Shown: positions 6,125-14,483, counted from the first letter of the stretch. The stretch: DNA of 52,595 nucleotides from Oscillospiraceae bacterium (GCA_017397835.1 JAFQHV010000022.1:1-52595), one strand, 5' to 3'. Notes: generated from the letters alone by a model not told the origin. Numbers and translations: made by a program.

Positions 6125-7399
6125 ATGGCCGAAATCAAAACCATTGCCGGCGAACTGGTTGGTAACAAGTACAAACCGGGCTTCCAATTCAATTTCACCA
6201 TCGCCGTTCCCATGGTCGATGTACAAGAATTCGCCCTGTTTTTGGAGCACGATCGGCAGAACGATGCCAACCTCAATTCCATGCTCACTCTCGCCGACGA
6301 AGGCAAAGCCCCCTACTGCATCTACATCGGCATAAACCCCGGCAAGCTGACCATGCCCGACGGAACAGTGCGCGGTATGCGCATGAACAGCTACGACCTG
6401 TTTGACCGGGAATACGCCGACTTTGTGGTGTTTGAATTGATCCCCTACATCACCAAAACGTATGGACTGAATATCTCCCCCTCCCCTGACATGCACATGG
6501 TCAGCGGCGGTTCCTCGGGCGGAATCTCCTCCTTTGTGATGGCCTGGTTCCATCCCGAATATTTCCACCGAGTTTATATGTGCTCTCCCTCTTTCCTTGC
6601 CATGGGACGAGGCAACGAGCTGCCTTACTTGATCCGCAAATACGAAACCAAGCCCCTGCGCATTTACCACGAATCCTCGGAAAACGAGCCCAACGACTAC
6701 TTTGGTTGGAGCCGTGGCATCGACGAAGAAACGGATAAGGGTCTGGTATTCGCCGGCTATGACTATCGATTCGAGCAATTCAAGGGCGAGGGTCACAGCA
6801 GCCGTTATCGCAATGAGGCAAACGCCTACAAGCGAAACGAGTGGATCTGGAAGGATTACGCAACCAAGGCCATCGCAGCGCAGGCCAATTCCCCCAGAGT
6901 CAGCAAGGTCATTCCCTTCGGCAGCCGGTGGGAACCGTGCGATGCGTTCCCCACGAAAGCATCGTTTGATATTCCCGATGCAATCCGCACTTACGACCAC
7001 GTGGTTCCGTCCTTTGACAACCTGACGTGGTATGCCGCCGATCAAAACGACGACATCGTATATCTGTACGTTGCAGACGAGGGGATTTCACCTGAAAAGC
7101 GAATCCTCCACGCAACCCTCCACACCATCCCCAGAATCTACCCCAAGGGCGCCATCGCCATGGCGACAGACGCCGTTGACCGGCTCTATGTGCTGACCGC
7201 CATCGGTATCCAGTGTGTCCGCACCTTTGGGCTGATTGACGTCATTCTCGACCTTCCCGATGACAGCGCACCGGTCGATATCGCCGTTACCGATGCTTTG
7301 TACGTAAAAACGGAACGCAGTATTTACCGCAGACCCCTGTGCCCAGATTGCATCGATTTTGAACAAGCGACGAGAAAATATACCAGCTATTACGATTGA
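6125..7399 (+). CDS. Enterochelin-esterase-like hydrolase with SMP-30-like C-terminal tail
   Basis: This is a 424-residue cytoplasmic protein with no signal peptide. Residues 1-265 are an alpha/beta hydrolase of the esterase D/Fes type, with nucleophile motif GGSSG (128-132) and a likely catalytic His at 224 in GEGHSS. Residues about 330-405 resemble the last blades of an SMP-30/gluconolactonase propeller (DRLYVLTAIGIQ, then ALYVKTERSIYRR). The propeller is far too short to be complete. AAGGAGG precedes two overlapping ATGs; 6119 opens a short wrong frame, while 6125 opens this protein eight bases past the site. The substrate is unknown; a sugar or acyl ester is plausible. It is a single-gene unit between two terminators. 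Confidence 0.75.
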   Translation: MAEIKTIAGELVGNKYKPGFQFNFTIAVPMVDVQEFALFLEHDRQNDANLNSMLTLADEGKAPYCIYIGINPGKLTMPDGTVRGMRMNSYDLFDREYADFVVFELIPYITKTYGLNISPSPDMHMVSGGSSGGISSFVMAWFHPEYFHRVYMCSPSFLAMGRGNELPYLIRKYETKPLRIYHESSENEPNDYFGWSRGIDEETDKGLVFAGYDYRFEQFKGEGHSSRYRNEANAYKRNEWIWKDYATKAIAAQANSPRVSKVIPFGSRWEPCDAFPTKASFDIPDAIRTYDHVVPSFDNLTWYAADQNDDIVYLYVADEGISPEKRILHATLHTIPRIYPKGAIAMATDAVDRLYVLTAIGIQCVRTFGLIDVILDLPDDSAPVDIAVTDALYVKTERSIYRRPLCPDCIDFEQATRKYTSYYD

Positions 7400-7433
7400 T
7401 TCCCCGCCCGCGTTTACTATCACACGACCAGCA

Positions 7434-7467
7434 AAACATCCCGGTTCGTTTGAGCCGGGATGTTTCT
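7434..7467 (+). terminator. Terminator of the esterase gene
   Basis: The stem AAACATCCCGG / CCGGGATGTTT, with a short loop, is followed by T-rich sequence. Confidence 0.8.
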
Positions 7468-7496
7468 TATAATATAAAATATTTTCGATTTTTCTG

Positions 7497-7525
7497 TTGA
7501 CAAACCGTTCTTCTACTGGTATACT
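7497..7525 (+). promoter_or_regulatory. infC: Promoter of infC-rpmI-rplT
   Basis: TTGACA (7497-7502) and TATACT (7520-7525) have exact 17-base spacing. Transcription would start near 7532, leaving an untranslated leader of about 150 bases. Confidence 0.85.
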
Positions 7526-7531
7526 ACTCAA

Positions 7532-7683
7532 GCAAAACAAAGCAGGAACGGTTCCCGTCCTCACCCCAAGCCATTGGGCCCAAGGGTCAACATCGTATCT
7601 TCGCACCGGGTTTCCGGTGGTAGTTTCGTTGTGCGGGTGTCGTTTCGGCAGCCGCAATTATTTTTGTCTGGAGGTGCTTTCCC
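7532..7683 (+). promoter_or_regulatory. Long leader of the IF3-L35-L20 operon, possible L20 leader
   Basis: This roughly 150-base 5' leader has hairpin potential, for example ACCGG...CCGGT at 7605-7618 and the competing pair CGCAC (7602-7606) with GTGCG (7631-7635). In Firmicutes this operon is autoregulated by L20 binding its leader. The position fits, but I cannot confirm the L20 binding fold by eye. Confidence 0.45.
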
Positions 7684-8214
7684 ATCGCTAACACAGATCA
7701 TCAGCTCAACGAGGAAATCCGCGACAAGGAAGTTCGCCTGATCTCCGAAACCGGCGAGCAGCTGGGCATCATGTCCGCGCAGGACGCCCTGAAACTGGCC
7801 GAGGAGCAGGGTCTTGACCTGGTCAAGATCTCCCCCAACGCCGTCCCCCCTGTGTGCAAGGTCATGGACTACGGCAAGTTCCGTTTCGAACAGACCAAGC
7901 GCGAGAAAGAAGCACGTAAGAACCAGCGCGTGGTCGAGATCAAAGAAGTCCGTATGTCCCCCAGCATCGACGTCAACGACTTCAATGTCAAGCTGCGCAG
8001 CGCCCAGAAGTTCCTGGGCGAGGGCAACCGTGTCAAGGTCACCGTCCGCTTCCGCGGCCGTGAGATGGCCCACACCGAGATCGGCCAGGACTTGCTGGTC
8101 AAGTTCGCCGAGGACTGCGGTGAGATCGCCGTTCTGGACAAGGCTCCCAAACTGGAAGGTCGGCATATGTCCATCTTCCTGTCCCCCAAGTCTGCGAAAG
8201 AAGCAAAAAAATAA
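7684..8214 (+). CDS. infC: Translation initiation factor IF-3
   Basis: This factor binds the 30S subunit and checks start-codon choice. The start is ATC at 7684: it sits nine bases after GGAGG, no ATG/GTG/TTG lies upstream in frame, and the frame from here encodes the conserved LNEEIRDKEVRLI. Starting at the first ATG (7771) would remove 29 conserved residues. The protein is 176 residues, the usual IF3 length. A non-standard start is typical of infC, because IF3 discriminates against it and so limits its own synthesis. rpmI and rplT follow. Confidence 0.95.
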   Translation: MANTDHQLNEEIRDKEVRLISETGEQLGIMSAQDALKLAEEQGLDLVKISPNAVPPVCKVMDYGKFRFEQTKREKEARKNQRVVEIKEVRMSPSIDVNDFNVKLRSAQKFLGEGNRVKVTVRFRGREMAHTEIGQDLLVKFAEDCGEIAVLDKAPKLEGRHMSIFLSPKSAKEAKK

Positions 8215-8232
8215 GAAAAGGAGTTTTCTGTT

Positions 8233-8436
8233 ATGCCCAAGATCAAAACTCACAGCGGCGCCAAGAAGCGCTTCTCCCTGACCAAGTCCGGCAAGGTCAA
8301 GCGTGCCCACGCCAACAAGCGTCACCTGCTGAACGGCCACGGCAAGACCACCAAGCTCAAGCGCGGTCTGCGCAAGGGCGCCTACGCTGACAAGACCAAC
8401 GAGGCCGCTGTCAAGCGTCTGATTCTGTACAAGTAA
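8233..8436 (+). CDS. rpmI: 50S ribosomal protein L35
   Basis: This 67-residue basic protein starts [14 protein letters not shown] and contains the L35 core [11 protein letters not shown]. It sits 18 bases after infC with its own AAAGGAG site, in the conserved infC-rpmI-rplT order. Confidence 0.97.
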   Translation: MPKIKTHSGAKKRFSLTKSGKVKRAHANKRHLLNGHGKTTKLKRGLRKGAYADKTNEAAVKRLILYK

Positions 8437-8458
8437 GAGGAAAGGGAGGTAGACAACA

Positions 8459-8812
8459 ATGGCAAGAGTTAAGGGCGCGATGATGACGCGCAAGAGAAGA
8501 AACAAGATCCTGAAGCTGGCCAAGGGCTACTGGGGTTCCAAGTCCCGTCACTTCAAGATGGCCAATCAGGCTGTCATGAAGTCCCTGACCTACGCTTACA
8601 CCGGCCGCAAGCTGAAGAAGCGCGACTTCCGTCAGCTGTGGATCACCCGCATCAGCGCCGGCGCCAAGATGAACGGCATGAACTATTCCACCTTCATGAA
8701 CGGTCTGAAGAAGTCCGGCATCGCCATCAACCGCAAGATGCTGGCCGAGCTGGCCGTCAACGACAAGGCTGCGTTCGCTCAGCTGGTCGAGACCGCCAAG
8801 AAGGCTCTGTAA
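8459..8812 (+). CDS. rplT: 50S ribosomal protein L20
   Basis: This 117-residue protein starts [18 protein letters not shown] and contains [15 protein letters not shown], both diagnostic of L20. It is an early assembly protein of the large subunit and, in Firmicutes, the usual repressor of this operon through the mRNA leader. It is the last gene before a strong terminator. Confidence 0.97.
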   Translation: MARVKGAMMTRKRRNKILKLAKGYWGSKSRHFKMANQAVMKSLTYAYTGRKLKKRDFRQLWITRISAGAKMNGMNYSTFMNGLKKSGIAINRKMLAELAVNDKAAFAQLVETAKKAL

Positions 8813-8825
8813 TTCATCCATCCAA

Positions 8826-8862
8826 AACGCCCGTGTTCCAAATGGAACACGGGCGTTTTTTC
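8826..8862 (+). terminator. Terminator of the ribosomal operon
   Basis: A 15-bp GC-rich stem (AACGCCCGTGTTCCA with its complement, loop AA) is followed by a T-run. Confidence 0.95.
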
Positions 8863-8937
8863 GTCTCCCCCACCACCGTTCCTTTCCCTTCGTCGTCTTA
8901 ATCTAATTTTAATTATTATATTTAACAATATTTTATA

Positions 8938-8966
8938 TTGACATTTGTTGTTTTTGAAAATATAAT
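8938..8966 (+). promoter_or_regulatory. Perfect consensus promoter of the hemolysin III gene
   Basis: TTGACA (8938-8943), 17 bases, TATAAT (8961-8966): an exact match to the housekeeping sigma consensus, set in a strongly AT-rich island inside a GC-rich genome. Confidence 0.9.
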
Positions 8967-9005
8967 GTGGTTTGCAAGATTTGTTTTCGTCAAAAGGAGC
9001 CTCCT

Positions 9006-9710
9006 ATGAACCAGCCAAAAAGCCAACAGGCGTCTTCCCTTCACACTCCGGAAGTCTCAACATCCGGCAGAACCCCCTATGATGCTCTGCGTCCCTGGTC
9101 CGCCATCACTCATGGGGCGGGTGCGCTGCTGGCCGTCATTGGAACCATCCTGCTGCTGCAAGGCGCAAGCTTTCCCTTTGAAGTATTCGGCTTCGGCATT
9201 TACGGCTTTTCCATGATCGCTCTGTACACCGCCAGCACCCTATACCACTGCCTGCGCACCCGAGAAAACCTGCGGCCTTTCCTGCGCAAGCTGGACCACA
9301 GCAGCATCTGCCTGCTCATCGCCGGCAGTTACACTCCCATCTGTCTGCTGACGCTGTGGGACTGCTGCGGCCCGGCGCTTTTGGCGGGCGTTTGGTCGTT
9401 TGCACTGGCGGGGATCGTCCTGTCCGTTGCGTGGATCTCCGCTCCCCGCTGGGTCAGTTCGGTGGTCTATCTGGCTATGGGCTGGCTGGTGATCTTCGCC
9501 ATTAAGCCACTCATCACGCGCATGGCCCCCTCCGCCCTGTTTTGGTTGGTCCTGGGCGGAGTCCTCTATTCCGTGGGCGGCGTACTCTACGCCCTGAAAT
9601 GGCCCGGGCGGAACAACTCCCGCTTCGGCTGCCACGAGATTTTCCACCTGTTCATCCTGCTGGGCACCGTCTGCCAGTATATGACCATGTGGATCATCAA
9701 AACGGCATAA
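9006..9710 (+). CDS. Hemolysin III family (PAQR/YqfA-like) membrane protein
   Basis: This is a 234-residue, seven-helix membrane protein of the HlyIII/PAQR superfamily. The conserved polar residues are present: STLYH (His81), LDHSSI (Asp97, His98) and CHEIFH (His210, His214), the set thought to bind zinc in this superfamily. The chosen ATG follows AAAGGAG. The bacterial role is unsettled; membrane-lipid homeostasis is one proposal and haemolysis is not implied. It is a single-gene unit converging on a PAP2 phosphatase. Confidence 0.9.
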   Translation: MNQPKSQQASSLHTPEVSTSGRTPYDALRPWSAITHGAGALLAVIGTILLLQGASFPFEVFGFGIYGFSMIALYTASTLYHCLRTRENLRPFLRKLDHSSICLLIAGSYTPICLLTLWDCCGPALLAGVWSFALAGIVLSVAWISAPRWVSSVVYLAMGWLVIFAIKPLITRMAPSALFWLVLGGVLYSVGGVLYALKWPGRNNSRFGCHEIFHLFILLGTVCQYMTMWIIKTA

Positions 9711-9712
9711 CA

Positions 9713-9744
9713 AAAAGCCTGCTACCGAGGTAGCAGGCTTTTTA
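9713..9744. terminator. Bidirectional terminator
   Basis: The stem AAAAGCCTGCTACC / GGTAGCAGGCTTTT has A- and T-runs on opposite sides, so it can serve both the hemolysin III gene and the convergent phosphatase gene. Confidence 0.9.
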
Positions 9745-10290
9745 TTATGCGAACTTTCGTCCACCCAGCACTTTCCCCATAAGCCAGGCGGAGAAGATAC
9801 CCACCAGCGCACCGGCCAGCACATCCGTGGGAAAGTGGACGCCCAAATACAGCCGGGACAGCCCCATCAACGCGGCCGCAAACATGGCGATTTTCCCCAT
9901 CCAGCGACGGGGCAACTGCTTGCGCCAGGTCCACGCAGCGGCAAAGGCCGCACAGGTGTGCCCGGAGGGGAAGGAGTGCATATCCCCCGGCGCAACCATA
10001 TGCTTTAATCCCTCTACCACCAGCCAGGGGCGGGTACGGTGGAGCAGCGGTTTGAGCAGGCCGTTGCACAGCAAAAATCCCATGGCCAGCGCCGCAAGGC
10101 CCAGCGCCCCCGCCCGGCGGGTGCGGCGGAACAGCAGAAACACCGCGCACAGCACCAGCCACAGCATGCCGGCGTTGCCCAGTTTGCTGAATGCCATGAC
10201 CGGGCCGTTCAGCCAATCAAACCGCAGCCACTGCTGAATCCACAGCAAGATCGTCCCCTCAATTTGAGTCAGATAACCAAACAAATTCAT
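9745..10290 (-). CDS. PAP2-family membrane phosphatase
   Basis: This 181-residue multi-helix membrane phosphatase carries all three motifs of the acid phosphatase/PAP2 family: K80 with R87-P88, PSGH (108-111), and SR (145-146) with His152 and Asp156. Likely substrates are undecaprenyl pyrophosphate or phosphatidyl phosphates, and either would serve wall synthesis. The start follows a GGAGGAGG site read on the minus strand. It diverges from the glycosyltransferase gene at 10452. Confidence 0.9.
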   Translation of the reverse strand: MNLFGYLTQIEGTILLWIQQWLRFDWLNGPVMAFSKLGNAGMLWLVLCAVFLLFRRTRRAGALGLAALAMGFLLCNGLLKPLLHRTRPWLVVEGLKHMVAPGDMHSFPSGHTCAAFAAAWTWRKQLPRRWMGKIAMFAAALMGLSRLYLGVHFPTDVLAGALVGIFSAWLMGKVLGGRKFA

Positions 10291-10451
10291 TTCCTCCTCC
10301 CGGAATATCCGCCCCGCTATTGACCGCGGAGCCCGGCGCGTTTATAATATAATAGTGTTGGTTTCTCGGACCGTTTCGTCCATACCAGTATAACCTATTT
10401 TTGAAGTTTGGACAAGCGTTCATGCCTGTCTTTTCGTTGGGAGGTTTTTTT

Positions 10452-11540
10452 GTGAAATACATTGTCTGCCTATCCGGCAAGCCCTGGAGCAGTATTCCCT
10501 CCCGCACTCAGCATTTAATGACCCGGATGAAAGGTGTTCAGGTTCTGTTCTTCCAGCCTGCCGCCAACCGTCGGGACCGCAGTTGGCGCAAGCCCGGCCG
10601 CAAGGTCCGGCCCGAGGTGACCGTCTACACTCTGCCCCCCCTGGCCACCCGGGAAGAGCGGCTGCCCTTCTTCTTCCGCTGGGGACAGCGCCGTCAGGCC
10701 CGCTACATTCAGCGTCTTTTGGACCGTCAGCGCGTGCGCAACTACCTGCTTTGGACCACCTCTCCCGTTCACGTACACCTGCTGGACCGTCTGTCCTACG
10801 ACGCACTGGTCTACGACTGTGACCGGGACTGGGCCGATCTGCCCGAGCATTGGGAGGGCAGCCTTGCCAAAGCCGCCGACGTGGTCTTCGCCGCATCCCC
10901 CAACCTGTTGGAGCAGCTGTCCCCCTGCAGCAGCAACATCGCACTGCTGCCCAACGGTGTGAACTATTCTCTGTTTGCCAACACCAGCACCACGCCCACC
11001 CCCCTGCTGCCCAAAGTGGACACCCCCATCTTTTGCTGGTCCGGCGTGGTGCACGAGGATCTGGATCTGTCCCCGGTGGTCTACACCGCCGCCCAGCGCC
11101 CCGAGTGGACCTTCCTGTTCGTGGGCCGCACCGAGAAGGATAATCCCTTTTTGGAGCGGCTGCGCCGCTTCCCCAACGTGATTTTTGCCGGTGAGCGGCC
11201 CTTGATGGAGCTGCCCGACTGGCTGGGGCGCAGCGATGTGTGCATCAACCTGCTGCGCCGTGACGCCCCGGACAGCGACATCATCCCCAGCCGCATTTAC
11301 GAATACCTCTCCACAGGCAAGCCGATCGTGTCCATGCTGTGGCCCGAACAGGTGGAGCAGTTCCCCGATGTGGTCTATGCCGCTTACACCGAGCAGTCCT
11401 TTGCCGCGCTGTGCCAGCGCGCTTTGGATGAGGACCGCTCCTGGGTGGCCGACCGCCGCCGCGCCTACGGTGAGCAGGCCGCCTGGCCCAAGCGTGCCGA
11501 AGCGGTGCTTCAGCTGCTGAACACCACCGGCCTGTTGTAA
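10452..11540 (+). CDS. Glycosyltransferase (GT4/TuaH-like)
   Basis: This 362-residue cytoplasmic GT-B-fold enzyme has an N-terminal acceptor half and a C-terminal donor half with LPNGVNYSLF and the DSDIIPSRIYEYLSTGKP loop typical of nucleotide-sugar transferases. It resembles the teichuronic-acid-type protein TuaH, a likely wall-polymer enzyme. The frame can open at TTG 10401, but GTG 10452 is seven bases after GGGAGG and starts KYIVCLSGKPW, so it is preferred. Substrate is unknown. Confidence 0.8.
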   Translation: MKYIVCLSGKPWSSIPSRTQHLMTRMKGVQVLFFQPAANRRDRSWRKPGRKVRPEVTVYTLPPLATREERLPFFFRWGQRRQARYIQRLLDRQRVRNYLLWTTSPVHVHLLDRLSYDALVYDCDRDWADLPEHWEGSLAKAADVVFAASPNLLEQLSPCSSNIALLPNGVNYSLFANTSTTPTPLLPKVDTPIFCWSGVVHEDLDLSPVVYTAAQRPEWTFLFVGRTEKDNPFLERLRRFPNVIFAGERPLMELPDWLGRSDVCINLLRRDAPDSDIIPSRIYEYLSTGKPIVSMLWPEQVEQFPDVVYAAYTEQSFAALCQRALDEDRSWVADRRRAYGEQAAWPKRAEAVLQLLNTTGLL

Positions 11541-11560
11541 GTTTCACCATGCCCCGCCCC

Positions 11561-11599
11561 AAAATTCGCCCCCCCTTGTTCAAGCCTACGAATTTTCGT
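11561..11599 (+). promoter_or_regulatory. Candidate operator upstream of the purine promoter
   Basis: AAAATTCG (11561-11568) and CGAATTTT (11589-11596) are inverted copies; ACGAA-TT-TTCGT (11588-11599) is also a perfect palindrome, ending seven bases before the -35. CGAA-containing boxes are the core of PurR sites in Firmicutes, but spacing and flanks differ from the B. subtilis arrangement. Confidence 0.35.
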
Positions 11600-11606
11600 T
11601 CTGCCC

Positions 11607-11635
11607 TTGCAAATTTGTACTTTTTTCGATAAAAT
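11607..11635 (+). promoter_or_regulatory. Promoter of the purine operon leader
   Basis: TTGCAA (11607-11612), 17 bases, TAAAAT (11630-11635). Transcription would begin near 11642, just ahead of the ribosome site of the leader ORF. Confidence 0.7.
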
Positions 11636-11667
11636 AGGTACCAAGTTATGATGAGGAGGCTATCGGT

Positions 11668-11739
11668 ATGCTGGTTGTTTTTTCTCGTATGAACTGCCTG
11701 TGCGCCTGCGGTCTCTTTGTGTCTAAAATCGCCGTGTAA
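11668..11739 (+). CDS. Cys-rich 23-residue leader peptide
   Basis: A short ORF with a perfect AGGAGG eight bases before its ATG lies between the purine promoter and a strong terminator. Its middle reads MNCLCACG (residues 8-15), three Cys codons alternating with other residues. It ends in TAA only four bases before the terminator stem. This is the layout of a transcription-attenuation leader. The block GCCTGCGG (11704-11711) resembles the terminator 3' arm and could compete for its 5' arm CCGC. I do not recognise the peptide. Whether Cys-tRNA, translation rate or a bound ligand is sensed is unknown. Confidence 0.65.
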   Translation: MLVVFSRMNCLCACGLFVSKIAV

Positions 11740-11743
11740 GCCC

Positions 11744-11781
11744 TCGGCTGTCCGCACCCTGCGGGCAGCCGGTTTTCTTTT
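11744..11781 (+). terminator. Attenuator before purE
   Basis: The stem CGGCTG-T-CCGC / GCGG-G-CAGCCG (11745-11755 with 11761-11771), loop ACCCT, is followed by GTTTTCTTTT. It lies between promoter and purE, so read-through must be regulated or partial. Confidence 0.85.
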
Positions 11782-11807
11782 GACGGCACCGCTATGGAGG
11801 TATGATC

Positions 11808-12305
11808 ATGAGCAAAAAAGTCGCTGTTATCATGGGTTCCGACTCCGACTGGCCCGTGGTAAAGGCCGCCTGCGCCCAACTGGAGCAGTTCGGCATTCCC
11901 TTTGAGGCCCACATCCTCAGCGCCCACCGCACCCCCGCCGCCGCCGCGGAATTTGCAAAGAACGCCCGAGCCAACGGCTTCGGCGTGCTCATCTGCGCCG
12001 CCGGCATGGCCGCTCACCTGGCCGGTGCCTTCGCCGGCAACTCTACCCTGCCCGTCATCGGCATCCCCATGAAGGGCGGCGCCGTGGACGGTTTGGACGC
12101 CCTGCTGGCCACCGTGCAGATGCCCAGCGGCATCCCCGTGGCTACCGTGGCCATCAACGGCGCCAAGAACGCCGCCGTGCTGGCCGCCCAGATGCTGTCT
12201 ATCTATGACGACGAGCTGGCCGCCAAGCTGGACGCCGCCCGCGTGGACATGGCAAACCAGATCGCAGAAAAGGAAGCAAAGCTTCAGGCTGAACTCAACG
12301 GCTGA
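11808..12305 (+). CDS. purE: N5-carboxyaminoimidazole ribonucleotide mutase
   Basis: This is class I PurE, 165 residues, which moves the carboxyl group from N5-CAIR to make CAIR. The phosphate and active-site motifs GSDSDWP, SAHRTP and AAGMAAHL are intact. ATG 11802 is one base from GGAGG, so ATG 11808 ([10 protein letters not shown]) is preferred. No purK lies in the window; its partner must be elsewhere, or bicarbonate supply is sufficient. It is the first structural gene of the purine operon, behind the attenuator. Confidence 0.95.
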   Translation: MSKKVAVIMGSDSDWPVVKAACAQLEQFGIPFEAHILSAHRTPAAAAEFAKNARANGFGVLICAAGMAAHLAGAFAGNSTLPVIGIPMKGGAVDGLDALLATVQMPSGIPVATVAINGAKNAAVLAAQMLSIYDDELAAKLDAARVDMANQIAEKEAKLQAELNG

Positions 12306-12345
12306 ACCATCCATTTTGTCAATTAAATTTCGGGAGGAATTATTT

Positions 12346-13032
12346 ATGAATTACGAGCTGCTCTACACCGGCAAGACCAAGAACGTCTACGCCCTGCCCA
12401 ACGGCAACTGCCTGCTGCTGTTCAAGGATGACTGCACCGGCAAGGACGGTGTGTTCGATCCCGGCGAGAACTCCGTCGGTCTGACCATCGAGGGCGTGGG
12501 TGACGTGAACCTGCGTATGTCCATCTATTTCTTCGAGAAGATCAACGCCGCCGGCATCAAGACCCACTACGTCAGCGCGGATCTCGCCAACACCACCATG
12601 GAAGTCCTGTCCGCCAAGGTGTTCGGTAAGGGTCTGGAAGTCATCTGCCGCCGCAAGGCCGTGGGTTCCTTCTTCCGCCGCTACAACCAGTACTGCACCG
12701 AGGGTCAGGATCTGCCCTATTACGTGGAGACCACCTTCAAGAACGACGAGCTGGGCGATCCTCTGGTCACCAAGGACGGTCTGGTGGATCTGGGCGTTAT
12801 GACCGCCGAGCAGTATGACTCCCTGAAGGCTCAGACTCAGGCCATCACCAAAATCGTGGCTGACGATCTTGCCGCGAAGGGTCTGGAGCTGTACGACATC
12901 AAGTTCGAGTTCGGCTACGATGCCGACGGCAACGTCATGCTCATCGACGAGGTCGCCTCCGGCAATATGCGCGTGTACAAGGACGGCGAGTATGTGGATC
13001 CCATGACCCTGAACAAGCTGTTCTTCGCCTGA
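12346..13032 (+). CDS. purC: SAICAR synthase
   Basis: This 228-residue enzyme condenses CAIR with aspartate using ATP. Family features include [11 protein letters not shown], the [10 protein letters not shown] loop, [16 protein letters not shown] and [14 protein letters not shown] 12346 follows GGGAGG and replaces a longer upstream frame that overlaps purE. The active-site loops are somewhat diverged from E. coli PurC but length and order are normal. Confidence 0.93.
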   Translation: MNYELLYTGKTKNVYALPNGNCLLLFKDDCTGKDGVFDPGENSVGLTIEGVGDVNLRMSIYFFEKINAAGIKTHYVSADLANTTMEVLSAKVFGKGLEVICRRKAVGSFFRRYNQYCTEGQDLPYYVETTFKNDELGDPLVTKDGLVDLGVMTAEQYDSLKAQTQAITKIVADDLAAKGLELYDIKFEFGYDADGNVMLIDEVASGNMRVYKDGEYVDPMTLNKLFFA

Positions 13033-13055
13033 TCCGCCCATAGGAGAATCGATAC

Positions 13056-14483
13056 ATGGGTGGCTTTTTCGGCGCAGTTTCCAACCGAGATGTAACGCTC
13101 GACGTGTTCTTCGGCGTGGACTATCACTCCCACTTGGGCACCAAGCGGGCCGGCATGGTCAGCTACGATGCCGAGGCGGGCTTCCACCGCGAGATCCACA
13201 GCATTGAGAACACCCCTTTCCGCACCAAATTCGAAAAAGACCTGCACGAGTTCAAGGGCAACATCGGTATGGGCTGTATCAGCGATACCGACCCCCAGCC
13301 TCTGCTGGTCCGTTCCCACTTGGGTCTGTACGCCATCTGCATCGTGGGCATCATCAACAATGCCGAGGAGCTGGTGCAGACCTACTTCTCCGACCACGGA
13401 CACCAGTTCATGGCCATGAGTTCCGGCAAAGTAAATTCCACCGAGTTGGTAGCCGCGCTGATCAATCAGCGGGAAAACCTGGTGGACGGCATCCTCCACG
13501 CCCAGGAGCTGATCCGCGGCTCGGCCACCATCCTGATCATGACACAGGACGGCATTTTGGCTGCCCGCGACCGGCTGGGCCGCCTGCCCGTGCTTATTGG
13601 CAAGCACCCCGACGGCAGCCACTGCGTATCCTTTGAGTCCTTCGCCTATCACAAAATGGGCTACGAGGATGCCTACGAGCTTGGCCCCCGGGAAATCGTG
13701 GCTCTGACCCGCAGCGGGTTCGAGACTGTGTCCCCCGCCGGCAGGGAGATGAAGATCTGCGCCTTCCTGTGGACCTACTACGGCTATCCCAACTCCAACT
13801 ACGAGGGCCGCAACGTCGAGGTCATGCGTTACCGCAACGGCGAGATCATGGCCCGTGACGAACTGGCGGCGGGGACGCTCCCCGACGTGGACTTCGTCGC
13901 CGGCGTACCCGACTCCGGTGTGCCGCACGCCATCGGCTATTCCAATTGCAGCGGCAAGCACTTTGCCCGTCCCTACGTAAAGTATACCCCCACGTGGGCC
14001 CGTTCGTTCACCCCCGCCGACCAGCGCCTGCGCAGCCAGACCGCAAAAATGAAACAGATCCCCGTGCCCGAGCTCATTCAGGGCAAAAAGCTTCTGTTTG
14101 TGGACGACTCCATCGTCCGCGGCACCCAGCTGCGGGAAACGGTCGAGTTTCTCTACGAGTCCGGCGCCAAGGAAGTGCATATGCGTTCGGCCTGCCCCCC
14201 CATCATGTATGGCTGCAAGTACCTGAACTTCTCCAGCAGCAAGTCCGAAATGGAATTGCTGGCCCGCGCCACGGTGCAGGAGCTGGAGGGCGATGAGGGT
14301 CAGAAGCATCTGTCCGAATACGCCGATGCCGGAACCGAGCGCGGCAAGTGTCTGCTGAAAACCATCTGCAATAAGTTCGGATTTGACTCCCTCGGCTACC
14401 AGTCCCTGGACGGTATGCTGGAGGCCATCGGCCTGGACCGGGACAAGGTGTGCACCTACTGCTGGACCGGGGAAGAAAACTAA
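13056..14483 (+). CDS. purF: Amidophosphoribosyltransferase-like PurF lacking the N-terminal Cys
   Basis: This 475-residue protein has the two-domain PurF layout. The PRPP loop LFVDDSIVRGT (347-356) is intact. Four Cys match the [4Fe-4S] ligands of the B. subtilis type: C235, C387, C466 and C469, the last two as CTYC. The N-terminus, however, is MGGFFGAV, with no Cys to act as the Ntn-hydrolase nucleophile, so glutamine hydrolysis should be impossible as drawn. No alternative start restores a Cys: the ATG follows a ribosome site and purC ends just upstream. It may use free ammonia or another subunit's ammonia, or a second PurF may exist elsewhere in the genome. Confidence 0.88.
   Translation: MGGFFGAVSNRDVTLDVFFGVDYHSHLGTKRAGMVSYDAEAGFHREIHSIENTPFRTKFEKDLHEFKGNIGMGCISDTDPQPLLVRSHLGLYAICIVGIINNAEELVQTYFSDHGHQFMAMSSGKVNSTELVAALINQRENLVDGILHAQELIRGSATILIMTQDGILAARDRLGRLPVLIGKHPDGSHCVSFESFAYHKMGYEDAYELGPREIVALTRSGFETVSPAGREMKICAFLWTYYGYPNSNYEGRNVEVMRYRNGEIMARDELAAGTLPDVDFVAGVPDSGVPHAIGYSNCSGKHFARPYVKYTPTWARSFTPADQRLRSQTAKMKQIPVPELIQGKKLLFVDDSIVRGTQLRETVEFLYESGAKEVHMRSACPPIMYGCKYLNFSSSKSEMELLARATVQELEGDEGQKHLSEYADAGTERGKCLLKTICNKFGFDSLGYQSLDGMLEAIGLDRDKVCTYCWTGEEN

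Noticed and set aside
5237-7045. Long minus-strand reading frame of about 600 codons
   Set aside because: It crosses two real plus-strand genes, a terminator and a promoter; it is an open shadow of GC-rich codon use. The same holds for long opposite-strand frames at 12915-15281, 17049-18650, 39691-42057 and 43597-45633.
10401-10451. Upstream TTG start for the glycosyltransferase
   Set aside because: GTG 10452 has a GGGAGG site at proper distance and starts the expected first strand; the TTG has no site.
11541-11667. Purine (guanine/adenine) riboswitch before purE
   Set aside because: The conserved three-way-junction core and its loop sequences are not present; the leader instead holds a short ORF and an attenuator.
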